A DNA stretch of 64,000 nt from Bugula neritina (lineage: Eukaryota; Bryozoa; Gymnolaemata; Cheilostomatida; Bugulidae): the NCBI GenBank assembly GCA_964035545.1, contig OZ037769.1:9835429-9899428 (forward strand), given 5' to 3'. Under the pieces are notes generated by a model. The model searched no databases. It had not been told where the DNA came from and saw only the letters and a list, made by a program, of their open reading frames with translations. A program made the position numbers and the translations under genes. This document shows, one piece after another, positions 14,315 through 26,883 of the stretch (the stretch's first letter is position 1; each line of letters opens with the position of its first letter).

Positions 14315-15560
14315 GCTTAACATTCCCCAAATGTGCTAAAACATGCCAAAATGTGCTAAAACATGCCCAAATGTGCTAAAACATGCCCAAATGCGCTAAA
14401 TTGAGCCAAATATGCTAATAGCACCAATAAGCGCCCAGAAGTACTGATTCGCACCCAATAGTGCTACAAACAGAACGAATGTGATTAACAGTGCCCAAAT
14501 GTGGTGAAACATGCCCTAATGAGCTAAATTGAGCCAAATATGCTAATTATACCAATAAGTGCCCAGAAGTTCTGAAACGCACCCAATAGTGCTACAAACA
14601 GAACAAATGTGCTTAACAGTGCCCAAATGTGCTAAAACGTGCCCGAATGTGCTAAATTGAGCCAAATATGCTAATAGTACCAATAAGTGTCCAGAAGTTC
14701 TGAAACGCGCCCAATAGTGCTAATAGTAGAACTACTGTGCTGAAAAATGCCCAAATGTGCTGAGACATGTCAAAATGTACTAAAACATGCCCTAATGTCC
14801 TGAATTGAGCCAAAAATACTACTAGTAACTTTGAGTGCCTAGAGGTTTTTTGAAATGCGCCCAACAGTGCTAATAGTAGAACTACTGTGCTGAACAGTGC
14901 CAAAATGTGCTAAATTGAGCCAAATATGCTAATAGTACCAATAAGTGCCCAGGAGTACTGAAACGCACTCAATAGTGCTACAAACAGAACAAATGTGCTC
15001 AACAGTGCCCAAATGTGCTAAAACATGCCAAAATGTGCTAAAACATGCCCTAATGTGCTAAATTGATCCAAATTTACTCCTAGTACTAATGAGTGCCTAG
15101 ATGTTCTGAAACGTGCCCAATAGTGCTAATAGTAGAGCTACTGTGCTCACCAGTGCCCAAATGTGCTAAAACATGCCCAAATGTGCTAAAACATGCCCAA
15201 ATGTGCTAAAACATGCCCAAATGTGCTAAGTTGAGCCAAATATGCTATTAGTACCCATAAGTGCCCAGAAGTACTGAAATGTACCCAATAGTGCTACAAA
15301 CAGAACAAATGTGCTTAACAGTGCCCAAATGTGGTAAAACATGCCGTAATATGCTCAATTGTGCCAAGTACACTACTGGTACCCAAAAGTGACCACAGGT
15401 TCTGAAACACGCATAATAGTGCTAATAGTTAAACCACTGCGCAAAACAGTGCCGAAATGTGCTAAAACATGCCGAAATGTGCTTAATTCAACCAAATATG
15501 CTAATAGTACCAATGAGTGCCCAGAAGTTCTGAAACGCACCCAATGGTGCTACAAACAAA
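14315..15560 (+). repeat. Satellite B 1.25-kb duplicate, copy 2
   Basis: Second copy of 7740-8985. It starts at the rare variant CTTAACATTCCCC (14316, equivalent to 7741) and ends where ACAAACAGAAC becomes ACAAACAAAAC. Confidence 0.85.
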
Positions 15561-16803
15561 ACAAATGTGCTTAACAGTGCCCAAATGTGGTAAAACTTGC
15601 CCTAATATGCTAAATTGAGTCAAATGTGCTAATGGTACCAATAAATGCTCAGAAAGTCTGAACCGCACCCAATAGTGCTACAAACAAAACAAATGTGCTT
15701 AACAGTGCCGAAATGTGGTAAAACATGTCCAAATGTGCTAAATTGAGCCAAATACGCTAATAGTTCCAATAATTGCCCAGAAGTTCGGAAACGCGCCCAA
15801 TAGTGCTAGTAGTAGAACTACTGTGCTGAACAGTGCCCAAATGTGCTGAAACATGTCAAAATGTGCTGAAACATGCCCTAATGTCCTAAATTGAGCCAAA
15901 AAAACAACTAGTACCGATGAGTGCCTAGAGGTTTTGAAATGCGCCCAATAGTGCTAATAGTAGAACTACTGTGCCCAACAGTGCCAAAATGTGCTAAATT
16001 GAGCCAAATATGCTAATAGTACCTATAAGTGCCCAGAAGTACTAAAACGCACCCAATAGTGCTACAAACAAAACAAATGTGCCTAACAGTGCCCAAATGT
16101 GCTAAAACATGCCAAAATGTGCTAAAACATGCCCAAGTGTGCCAAATTGAGCCAAATATGCGAATAGTACCAATAAGTGCTCAGAAGTTCTGAACCGCGC
16201 CCAATAGTGCTACAAACAAAACAAATGTGCCTAACAGTGCCCAAATGTGGTAAAACTTGCCCTAATGTGCTAAATTGAGTCAAATGTGCTAATAGTACCA
16301 ATAAGTGCTCAGAAATTCTGAACCGCACCCAATAGTGCTACAAACAAAACAAATGTGCTTAACAGTGCCCAAATGTGGTTAAACTTGCCCTAATGTGCTA
16401 TATTGAGCCAAATATGCTAATAGTACCAATGAGTGCACGGAAGTTCTGAAACGCACCGAATAGTGCTACAAACAAAACAACTGTGCTTCACAGTGCCCAA
16501 ATAAGCTAAAACATGCCCTAATGTGCTAAATCGAGCCAAATATACTACTAGTACCAATAAGTGCCCAGAGGTTCTGAAACGCGCCCAATAGTGCTAATAG
16601 TTGAAATACTGTGCTGAACAGTGCCTAAATGTGCTAAAACATGCCGAAATGTGCTAAAAAACGCCCTAATGTGCTAAATTGATCCAAATTTACTCCTAGT
16701 ACTAATGAGTGCCTAGAGGTTCTGAAACGTGCACAATAGTGCTAATAGGAGAACTACTGTGCTCAACAGTGCCCAAATGTGCTAAAACATGCCGAAATGT
16801 GCT
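15539..16803 (+). repeat. Further copy of satellite B segment 12412-13676
   Basis: Offset is 3,127 bp from 12412-13676. Homology resumes after one additional 128-bp unit: 13691-14315 matches 16946-17570 at an offset of 3,255 bp (3,127 plus 128). The array therefore grew by several overlapping duplication steps. Confidence 0.8.
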
Positions 16804-18950
16804 AAATTGAGCCAAATATGCTAATAGTACGAATAAGTGCCCAGAAGTACTGAAACGCACCCAATAGTGCTACAAACAGAACAAATGTGCCTAACAGTGC
16901 CCAAATGTGCTAAAACATGCCAAAATGTGCTAAAACATGCCCAAATGTGCCAAATTGAGCCAAAAATATGCTAATAGTACCAATAAGTGCTCAGAAGTTC
17001 TGAACCGCACCCAATGGTGCTACAAACAAAACAAATGTGCTTAACAGTGCCCAAATGTGGTAAAACTTGCCCTAATATGCTAAATTGAGTCAAATGTGCT
17101 AATGGTACCAATAAATGCTCAGAAAGTCTGAACCGCACCCAATAGTGCTACAAACAAAACAAATGTGCTTAACAGTGCCGAAATGTGGTAAAACATGTCC
17201 AAATGTGCTAAATTGAGCCAAATACGCTAATAGTATGAATAAGTGCCCAGAAGTACTGAAACGCACCCAATAGTGCTACAAACAGAACAAATGTGCCTAA
17301 CAGTGCCCAAATGTGCTAAAACATGCCGAAATGTGCTAAAAAACGCCCTAATGTGCTAAATTGATCCAAATTTACTCCTAGTACTAATGAGTGCCTAGAG
17401 GTTCGAAACGTGCACAATCGTGCTAATAGGAGAACTACTGTGCTCAACAGTGCCCAAATGTGCTAAAACATGCCGAAATGTGCTAAATTGAGCCAAATAT
17501 GCTAATAGTATGAATAAGTGCCCAGAAGTACTGAAACGCACCCAATAGTGCTACAAACAGAACAAATGTGCTTAACAATGCCCAAATGTGCTAAAACATG
17601 CGAAAATGTGCCAAACCATGCCAAAATGTTCTAAAACGTGCCTAAATGTGCTACATTGAGCCAAATATTTTACTAGAACCAAGAAGTGCTCGGAGGTTTT
17701 AAAGCGCGCCCAATTGTGGTAATAGTAGAACTACTGTGCCCAAACGTGCTAAAACATGCCAAAATGTGCTAAAACATGCCCAAATGTGCTAAAACATGCC
17801 CAAATGTACTAAATGGATCCAAATATGCTAATCTTACTAATAAGTGCCCAGATGTACTGAATCGCATCCAATAGTTCTACAAACAGAACAAATGTGCTTA
17901 ACAGTGCCCAAATGTGCTGAAACATGTCAAAATGGGCGAAAACATGCCCAAATGTGCTAAATTGAGCCAAATATACTACTAGTACCAATAAGTGCCCGGA
18001 AGTTTTAAAACGCGCCCAATAGTGCTAATAGTAGAACTACTGCGCCCAAATGTGCTGAAACATGCCAAAATGTGCTAAAACATGCCCAAATGTGCTAAAA
18101 CATGCCCAAATGTGCTAAATTGAGCCAAATATACTACTAGTACCAATAAGTGCCCAGAAATTGTGAAACGCGCCCAATAGTGCTGATAGTAGAACTACTG
18201 TGCTCAACAGTGCCCAAAAGTTGTGAAACATGCGCAAATGTGCTAAATTGAGCCAAATATCTTAATAATACCAACGAGTGCCCAAAAGCACTGAAACGCA
18301 CCCAATAGTGCTACAAACAGAACAAATGAGCTTAACAGTGCCCAAATTTGCTATAACATGCCCAAATGTGCAAAATTGAGCCAAACATATTAATAGCGCC
18401 AATAAGTGCTTAGAGGTTCTGAAACGCGCCCAATAGTGCTAATAGTAGAACCACTGTGCTCAACACTGCCCAAATGTGCGAAAACATGGCCAAATGTGCT
18501 AAATTGAGCCAAATATGCTAATAGTACCAATAAGAGCCCGGATGTAGTGAAACGCACCCAATAGTGCTACAAACAGAACAAATGTGCTTAACAATGCCCA
18601 AATGTGCTAAAACATGCGAAAATGTGCTAAAACATGCCAAAATGTGCCAAAACGTGCCTCGATGTGCGACATTGAGCCAAATATTCTACTTGAGCCAATA
18701 AGTGCCCGGAAGTTTTAAATTGCGCCCAATAGTGCTAATAGTAGAACTACTGCGCCCAAATGTGCTAAAACATGCCAAAATGTGCTAAAACATGCCCAAA
18801 TGTGCTAAAACATGCCCAAATGTGCTAAATTGAGCCAATTATACTACTAGTACCAATAAGTGCCCAGAAATTATGAAACGCGCCCAATAGTGCTGATAGT
18901 AGAACTACTGTGCTCAACAGTGCACAAAAGTTGTAAAACATGCGCAAATG

Positions 18951-18977
18951 TGCTAAATTGAGCCAAACAATTCAGCA
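18951..18977. repeat. Satellite orientation switch with small hairpin
   Basis: Satellite B reads forward up to 18967 and reverse from 18968. The switch is a short inverted repeat: TGCTAAATTG (18951-18960), a 7-nt spacer AGCCAAA, then CAATTCAGCA (18968-18977), with one mismatch in 10 bp. Decamer register is kept across it. Confidence 0.85.
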
Positions 18978-21900
18978 CATTTGGGCATGTTTTAGCACAT
19001 TTGGGCACTGTTGAGCACATTCGTTCTGTTTGTAGCACTATTAGGTGCGTTTCAGAACTTCTGGGCACTTATTGGTACTATTAGCATATTTGGCTCAATT
19101 TAGCACATTTCGGCATGTTTTAGCACATTTGGGCACTATTTTGCGGAGTAGTTCGACTATTAGCACTATTGGGCGTGTGTCCGAACCTCTGGGCACTGTT
19201 GGGTACCAGTAGTGTACTGGGCTCAATTGAGCACATTTGGGCATGTTTTAGCACATTTGGGCACTGTTAAGCACATTTGTTCTGTTTGTAGCACTGTTGG
19301 GCGCATTTCAGAACCTCTAGGCACTTATTGGTACTAGTAATATTTTTGGCTCAATTTAGCACATTTGGGCATGTTTTAGCACATTTTGGTATTTTTTAGC
19401 ACATTTTGGTATTTTTTAGCACATTTTGGCATGTTTTAGCACATTTGGGCACTGTTAAGCACATTTGTTCTGTTTGTAGCACTATTGAGTGCGTTTCAGT
19501 ACTTCTGGGCACTCACTGGTACTATCAGCATATTAGGCTCAATTTAGCAGCATATTTGGGCATGTTTTAGCACATTTTGGCATGTTTTAGCACAGTTTGG
19601 CAAGTTTTAGCACATTTGCGCATGTTTTACAATTTTTGGGCACTGTTGAGCACAGTAGTTTTACTTATAGCACTATTCGGCGCAATTCAGAACCTCTGGG
19701 CACTTATTGGTACTAGTAGTATATTTGGCTCAATGTAGCACATTTCGGCATGTTTTAGCACATTTTTGGCATGTTTTAGCACATTTGGGCACTGTTAAGC
19801 ACATTTGTTCTGTTTGTAGCACCAATTGGTGTGTTTCAGTATATCTCGGCACTTATTGGTACTATTAGCATATTTGGCTCAATTTAAATCATTTGGGCAT
19901 GTTTTAGCTTATTTGGGCATGTTTCAGCCCATTTTGGCATGTTTTAGCACATTTGGGCACTGTTAAGCACATTTGTTCTGTTTGTAGAACTATTGGGTGT
20001 GTTTCAGTACTTCTGGGCACTTATTGGTACTATTAGCATATTTGGCTCAGATTAGCACATTTGGGCATGTTTTAGCACATTTGGGCACTGTTGAGCACAG
20101 TAGTTCTACTATTAGCACTAATGGGCTCGTTTAACAACTTCTGGGCATTTATTGGTACTAGTAGTATATTTGGTTCAATTTAGCACATTCGGGCACTGTT
20201 GAGCACAGTAGTTCTACTATTAGCACTATTGGGCGCGTTTCACAATTTCTGGGCACTTATTGGTACTAGTAGTATATTTGGCTCAATTTAGCACATTTGG
20301 GCATTTTTTCGCACATTTGGGCAGTGTTGAGCACAGTGGTTCTACTGTCAGCACTATTGGGCACGTTTCAGAACCCCTAGGCACTTATTGGCGCTATTAG
20401 CATGTTTGGCTCAATTTAGCACATTTCGGCATGTTTTAGCACATTTTGTTTGTTATAGTACATTTGGGCACTGCTAAGCACATTTGTTCTGTTTGTAGCA
20501 CTATTGGTTGCGAATCAGTAAATCTGGGCACTTATTAGTAATATAAGCATATTTGGATCCATTTAGTACATTTGGGCATGTTTTAGCACATTTGGGCATG
20601 TCTTCGCCCATTTTGGCTAGTTTTAGCACATTCGGGCACTGTTAAGCACATTTGTTCTGTTTGTAGCACTATTGAGTGCGATTCAGTACATCTGGGCACT
20701 TATTAGTAAGATTAGCATATTTGGATCCATTTAGTACATTTGGGCATGTTTTAGCACATTTGGGCATGTTTTAGCACATTTTGGCATGTTTTAGCACATT
20801 TGGGCACAGTAGTTTTACTATTAGCACAATTGGGCGCGATTTAAAACGTCCGGGCACTTATTGGTTCTAGTAAAATATTTGGCTCAATGTAGCACATTTA
20901 GGCACGTTTTAGCACATTTTGGCATGGTTTGGCACATTTTCGCATGTTTTAGCACATTTTGGCATGTTTTAGCACATTTGGGCACAGTAGTTTTACTATT
21001 AGCACAATTGGGCGCGATTTAAAACGTCCGGGCACTTATTGGTTCTAGTAAAATATTTGGCTCAATGTAGCACATTTAGGCACGTTTTAGCACATTTTGG
21101 CATGGTTTGGCACATTTTCGCATGTTTTAGCACATTTGGGCATTGTTAAGCACATTTGTTCTGTTTGTAGCACTATTGGGTGCGTTTCAGTACTTCCGGG
21201 CTCTTATTGGTACTATTAGCATATTGGGCTCCGTTTAGCACATTTTCGAATGTTTTAGCACATTTGCGCACCTTTGAGCACAGTAGTTCTACTATTAGCG
21301 CTATTGGGCGCGTTTCACAATTTCCGGACACTTATTGGTACTAGTAGTATATTTGGCTCAATTTAGCACATTCGGGCGTGTTTTAGCACATTTTGTTTGT
21401 TATAGTACATTTGGGCACTGTTGAGCACAGTAGTTCTACTATTAGCACTATTGGGCGCGTTTCAAAACCTCTGGGCACTTATTGGTTCTAGTAGATTAAT
21501 TGGCTCAATCTAGCACATTTAGGCCTGTTTTAGCACATTTTGGCATGTTTTAGCACATTAAGGCACTGCTAAGCACGTTTGTTTTGTTTGTAGCACTATT
21601 GGGAGCGTTTCAGCACTTCTGGGCGCTTATTGGTACTATTAGCATGTTTGGCTCAATTTAGCACATTTTCGCATGTTTTAGCGTGTTTTGGCATGTTTTA
21701 GCACAATTTGGGATGTTTTAGCACATTTGGGCACTGTTGAGCACAGTAGTTCTACTATTAGCACTATTGGGCGCATTTCAGAACCTCTGGGCACTTATTG
21801 GCGCTATTAGCATGTTTGGCTCAATTTAGCACATTCGGACACGTTGTAGCACATTTTGGCCTGTTTTAGCACATTTGAGCACTGTTAAGCACATTCGTTC

Positions 21901-22190
21901 TGTTTGTAGCACTTTTGAGTGCGTTTCAGTACTTCTGGACACTTATTGGCCCTATCAGCATGTTTGGCTCACTTTAGCACGTTTGGGCATGTTTTAGCAC
22001 ATTTTAGCGTGTTTTAGCACATTTGGCCATTGCTAAGCACATTTGTTCTGTTTGTACCACTATTGGGTGCGTTTCAGTACTTCTGGACACTTATTGGTAC
22101 TATTAGCATATTCAGCTCAATTTAGCACATTTGGGCGTGTTTTAGCACATTTTGGCATGTTTCAGCATATTTGGGCACTGTTAAGCACAT
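18968..22190 (-). repeat. Satellite B, inverted arm
   Basis: The same 128-bp units and 20-bp subrepeats as 5769-18967, reverse-complemented. Read on the minus strand, about 20980-21155 matches 17571-17762 at roughly 95%, sharing rare variants such as CTACATTGAGCC and TTTTACTAGAACC. The arm therefore descends from the same sub-lineage as the sequence near the switch, not from an unrelated array. The arm is much shorter (3.2 kb) than the forward arm. Confidence 0.92.
20780..21135 (-). repeat. 178-bp tandem duplication in the inverted arm
   Basis: Two adjacent copies offset by 178 bp (the motif AGTTTTACTA occurs at 20811 and 20989). They appear identical in the lines compared. Confidence 0.75.
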
Positions 22191-22505
22191 ATTATTTTAC
22201 AGTGTAATTAAGTATTCCACAGCATACTTAAATATTTTACAGTATATATTAGTATGTTGCAGTAGATTATGTCAGTGGGTTACAGTATATTTTAGTATCT
22301 TACTGTTTATTTCCGTATGTTGTAGTATATCCAGGCATGTTACAGTATATTTCAGTATGTCACGGTACATTTCAGTATGTTGCAGTATATTTCAGTACGT
22401 TGCAGTATATATCAGTACGTTCCAGTATGTTTAAGTATGTTGCAATACATTTCAGTATGTTGCAATATATTTCAGTATGTTAGAGTATATTTCTGTATGT
22501 TGCCA
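22191..22505 (-). repeat. Satellite A, short inverted block
   Basis: About 315 bp of the 10/20-bp satellite A unit in reverse complement (TTTCAGTATGTTGCAGTATA cadence). It follows inverted satellite B with a gradual change near 22190, mirroring the A-to-B passage at 5765. It ends abruptly at 22505 against the pol gene of the next element. Confidence 0.92.
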
Positions 22506-22506
22506 T

Positions 22507-22987
22507 CATGAGGGGGCCACTCTAAGTGCCCTACAGCATAGTCTGCCAGGTATCTGGGGGGTCTTCGTGACCGCTGGCTCCTCCCAATTGGAGCAGGCGC
22601 TGATGGTGCCAGTGGCTCCTGGGCTACCCTAGTAGGGAGGTCCCCGCCTTCACCCAACACGTGGGTGGGGGTGTCCTCCCCCAGAGAGGGTGGTGGTGGT
22701 CCTAGGGCTTGCTGCTGTTCTTGCTCCTACTCCTCTCTTTGCTGTTGCTCCAGCTGCTTCAGCAAGGCGGCCTGCTCCTGGTCCGCCTCTCTAGGGACCA
22801 CAATTTCCACCTCTCGGGGCTGGGTGGCCTGTCCTCGACGGTTGGGCTGGCGGTGGGGCTCCAGGAGGGGTGGAGCCTGACCCACCGCGTCTGGGCTGGC
22901 ATGGTAAGGTTTCAAGCGCTGTTCGCTCTGGACTGAGACCTGTCCAGAGCGCTCCACACGGTACGTGTGGTTGGGCAGCACCTGCAC
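22507..22987 (-). pseudogene. pol: Element 6 integrase C-terminal tail, fused to satellite
   Basis: It encodes the end of the GPY/F-type C-terminal domain (VLPNHTYRVERSGQVSVQ), then a Gln/Glu-rich stretch. A typical gypsy pol ending follows in another frame: RSQRSRRPPRYLADYAV at about 22590-22535. Reading continues a few codons and enters satellite A at 22505, where the array supplies the stop. No polypurine tract or 3' LTR follows. Confidence 0.82.
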
Positions 22988-23097
22988 TACACAGTAGGGA
23001 CCGACGAACTTGGGCTGAAGCTTAGCCGACTGTCCGCGTCACCTACGGTAGCTCACCATCCAGATCCAGTCTCCCACCTGGTACAACGGGGGCTATT

Positions 23098-24080
23098 CTA
23101 AGTCCTCTGTGCAGGTCTGCCACTGCGTGTACACAGTGCATCATGAGCTTTGCCCATGATGTCTATCATACCCTCCACGTATTCGTGTACCGGTGATTCG
23201 GGGGCAGGAACATGGTATGTCAGGTGTTCCGGAACCCGCGTCTTTCGGCCTAGCATCAGAAATTTTGGGGTCTCCTGCGTGGCGGAGTGTGGTGTGCTGC
23301 GGTAAGCTTGCATGATTTGCTGCAGCACCACGTCCCATTCTTCCTGACCTCGACCAAGGAGCAGGCTCCTGAGGGCGTCACCTAACATCCTGTTGTTCCG
23401 CTCGACGACTCCGTTCCCTTGCGGGTGATATGGGGTTAACCCCTATATCCGGCAGAGGTCTCCCATGAGCTGGGACTGGAACTGGGCACCCTGGTCCGTA
23501 TGTATCTGCTCGGGCAAACCGAGGTAACAGAACACATGTTGGTCCAGGGTCCAGGCCACTGTGGGGGCTGTTGCGTCTGGAATAGCCAGAGCATCTGCCC
23601 ACCGAGTAAAGTGGTCCATGAGCACCAGTATCCAGGTGTTCCTTCTGGCGGATAACGGCATAGGCCCGACGAGGTCTACCGCTACTACTTGCCACGGTCG
23701 ACCAGCGAACAGCCGGCGTCGACCAGTGGTTTCCGTGGGGCGGCCATGCTTGCTAGCTTGGCAGACCTTGCATTGCCGTACCCGCAGTCGTACGTCCCGA
23801 GTCATTCCGGGCCAATACCAACGCAGCCGCAGACACCTGATGACCCGACTGACTCCAGAATGAGCCTGCTTATGGGTGTCCCAGATCAGTTCTCGCCAGA
23901 GGGCGCGTGGGCAAACGACGCGGTCCCTCTCCTGCTGACAGTTGTCTGCTGCTAACGTTATCGTCAGGAGGCCATCAGGACTGACCTTGAGGGCATCCCA
24001 GCGACGACAGAGGAGTTGGAACTCAACGTCTTCCTGCCGCTGCTGTTCCTCGCTAGGTCGTCGGCCCTCCTTCTTGGCCC
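23098..24080 (-). pseudogene. pol: Element 6 integrase zinc finger and catalytic core
   Basis: The frame after 24080 differs from the RT frame, so a frameshift lies near 24100. The H2C2 zinc finger is present (THKQAH and CKVC), then the core with Asp in VAVDLVGP, Asp in HTDQGAQF and Glu in NGVVERNN. A TAG at 23445-23443 interrupts the core, and about five residues before the PYHPQGNG motif are missing relative to element 1. Integrase would insert the cDNA copy; this one is broken. Confidence 0.85.
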
Positions 24081-26731
24081 GGAAGATGTCCGCTACCGCT
24101 GGGTAGCGTCTCTTGGAGTCGGCACAGCTCCTTGACGTTCTGGTGCAGAGTAGGGTTGGCGTGGAGCGCCTGGACGCCGTCCTGGTGAGTTTCGGTCCGA
24201 AGATGGCCGTGCTCCCACCGGTAGACGGTGCCCTTCACTAACTCTGTATCCACGTCAAGGCGAGCGGGTCCCCCGTCCCGCTGCTCAATGTGTAGGCATT
24301 GCTTACAGTCCTCTACCGGCCGGCGGCTCATGCCGTCGGCGTTCCCATGCTTCCGGCCTGCACAGTGCTCTATCCGGTAAGAGAACTCGGCAAAATTCTC
24401 TAGCTAACGAGCTACCTGGCTTGAGGGCTCTGCACGTTTACACAGCCATATCAGTGATGCATGGTCTGTTTGCAAATGGAACGTTCTCCCATACAGACAG
24501 GGCCGAAAGTGCTTGACCGCCTTGACTACTGCTATGAGTTCCTTCCTAGTGGTGCAGTAGTTCTTCTCGGCGGCCGTGAGAGTTTTGCTGTAGTAATCCA
24601 CGACCACCCCACTTCCACCCTGAACTTGGGACAGAACAGCTCCCACACTGTGGTCGCTGGCGTCAGTGTCCAGGATGTACTCTTTGGCTGGATCAGGATA
24701 CGCCAGGATTGGCGCCTCCGTTAGCCATTGCTTGAGGTGACCGAATGCCTGCTGTTCCTCCTGTGTCCACTGCCACCGGACTCCCTTCGCGGTCAGCCGA
24801 TTTAACGGCTGAGCCACCCCTGCGAACCCAAGTATGTACTGCCGGTAGTACCCTTCTAGGCCCAGGAATGCACGCAACTCAGGGAGGTCACGGGGGATAG
24901 TCCACTCCTTCACAGCCTGTACCTTCTCCGGGTCGGTAGCAACCCTATCACGGCCAACCACATGGCCCAGGTACGTGACTTCCGGCTGCAGGAGTGCACA
25001 CTTGGAGGGCTTCAGCTTCAGTCCAGCTGCCCGGAGACGGTCAAAGACCTCCCGCAGATGACTGACATGAGTCGAAAAGTCTGGGGAGATGACAATGACA
25101 TCATCTAGATAAATGAGGAGGGTCTTCCAGTGTAACCCACTGAGGACCTGCTTCATGAGCCGTTGAAAAGTTGGCGGGGCGGACGTTAGTCCAAATGGCA
25201 GTACTTTCCACTTCCAGAGCCCGTCGCGAGTGATGAACGCTGCTTTGTCCTGGGCGTCAGGACTGAGGGGTACTTGCCAATACCCGCTAAGCAGATCCAA
25301 AGTACTGAAGTACTTGCTACCCGCGAGGGCATCCAGAGACTCATCTATCCGTAGGAGAGGGTAGGCGTCCTGGATGGTAACACTGTTGAGTCTGCGGTAG
25401 TCCACGCAGAATCTCCAGCTACCATCCTTCTTCTTGAACAGGACTACTGGAGAGCTCCACGCACCGTGGGCAGGCTCAATCAGATCCCGGTCGAGAAGAT
25501 CCTCCTTCTCCTTCTTCGGGCCTAGACGCCGGGTAGGCTGCCTGATGGGAGTGGTGCCAGTTGCCAGGAGTATCTCGTGGGATATAACCTTAGTCAGCCC
25601 CATGTCTCTATCGCCACGACTGAAGACATCACTGTACTTCGCAAGTAGTTGAGCCAGTACTTGGCGTTCAGTACTACTCGTACAGTTTCCACATGCTCCA
25701 CCATACAGGTCAGCCATATGCCCCGGGACTTCTCCTCATCTGGTGCCAGGGGGGTTTTCCTGGCTGTCGGCCACTGTCTCCAGTGCCGGACCCACATCCG
25801 CCTCCTGGATGGATTGGTACTTCCCCATCAGCGCTCCGGTCGATAATCGGACAGGTTCCGTGAAGGGGTTGATGCACTGCACGAGGAGCTCTTGCCGACA
25901 ATCTAACCAATTCAGGCTGTTTGCTAGTCGGATCGCTCCGTGCGTTCCCTCAACCACCCTCAGGCCGGCGATCCTCTTGCAGTTGACTCTGCAGCGAAGA
26001 GTCGCCTGGGATCTCCCTGGAACCGTGCAGTCCCGCACTACCTGGACTCTGCCCACCAAGGGCCTGCCGAACTTGTCAACACAGACAAGTTCCTTCCCAG
26101 CCATCACCACCACTGACTTCTGGAAATCCATGTGACACTGGTGTTTCTCCAGAAACGGCATTCCCAGGATGGCGTCCTCCTTCAGCTGGCTGACTATGAA
26201 CGTTTCGTGAATTGCTTGATCACGGACGCGTCCAGGTAGTGAAATGACGCCGTAGAAAGGAATGCATGATCCGTCCGCCAACGTACCATGCGCACCTTCA
26301 TACGGCTTGAGGCTCGCCCGCTCTCGTGCACCAAGAGTGTCAAAGAGACGCCTACTCAGCAGGTTGGTAGTGCACCCAGTATCCAGTAGGAATGTGGCAG
26401 CTTTACCCGAAATTTTTCCAAGCAGGAATTAGCTGCTTCCATACGGCTGGGTGCTCTTGGAGCGGTCAGTCTCTGGGGGAGACACAACTTGGGTCCGCAC
26501 AGCGGGCCTCCTCTTTGTCTTAGAGACAACGGGGGTTTTCTGAGGTCGGGAGGGTAGCTTGGGGTACTCTTGCGAGTAAGCTGAATCTTCCTTCACAACC
26601 TCCTCGGGCAACCCCGCGAGCCGGTTACAGAGTGGCCAGGCCGGAGGATCGGGTAGACCTTGCGGTCTCCAAGATCTCCGAGGTGCCTGCCATCCTGCTT
26701 CTTCTAGCTGCATCCGGGTCTCGAGTGGCAC
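24053..26731 (-). pseudogene. pol: Element 6 protease-RT-RNase H, one frame with three nonsense codons
   Basis: A single frame runs from 26731 to 24053, interrupted by TAA at 26431-26429, TGA at 25738-25736 and TAG at 24406-24404 (the last at a conserved Trp after RNase H). The protease has the motif LLDTGCTTNLLS. RT has the FCVDYRRLN region, an intact YLDD and the GLT(S)APPTFQRLM segment. RNase H has LDTDASDHSVG and TDHASL. A short in-frame deletion precedes the DLLDRDLIEP segment compared with element 1. After the last stop the frame continues through the EHCAGRKHGNADGMSR end of RNase H. The family copies its RNA genome into DNA in cytoplasmic particles; this copy cannot make full-length polyprotein. 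Confidence 0.88.
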
Positions 26732-26883
26732 AGCAGGAGGATCGGGTAGACCTTTCGGTCTCCGAGATCTCCATGGTGCCTGCCACTCAGTATCGGCAGA
26801 CTCTGTGGAGGTCTCTTCTGTTACCCTCCGAGTCCTATGCCGGACGGGATTAGCGTGAGGCCCACGGGTGGTGGAAGTTACCG

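Larger units (their letters stand above)
5769..18967 (+). repeat. Satellite B, 128-bp tandem array, forward orientation
   Basis: A 13-kb array of units of 128 bp (for example 6116-6243), extended in places by extra copies of a 20-bp subrepeat close to AAATGTGCTAAAACATGCCC. Each unit can be written as about 13 degenerate decamers, many ending in AA. Two interchangeable 31-bp boxes define unit types: type 1 carries GCTACAAACAGAACAAAT and type 2 carries GCTAATAGTAGAACTACT, the latter containing an AGTAG/CTACT dyad. The types alternate irregularly. Entry from satellite A near 5765 is gradual. No coding gene is seen. Confidence 0.95.

Noticed and set aside
5769-22190. Small recurring ORFs of 60-90 codons in satellite B
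   Set aside because: They recur only where the DNA segment is duplicated (6036, 10739, 12995, 16122; 8077 and 14652) and appear on both strands. They track the repeat and show no selection for protein.
1-22505. CRISPR-like repeat array
   Set aside because: Units are directly contiguous with no unique spacers, and the surrounding elements are animal retrotransposons.
22727-26853. Plus-strand ORFs across element 6 (for example 22665-22880, 25743-26135)
   Set aside because: They are antisense shadows of the minus-strand pol frames, which carry the RT and integrase motifs.
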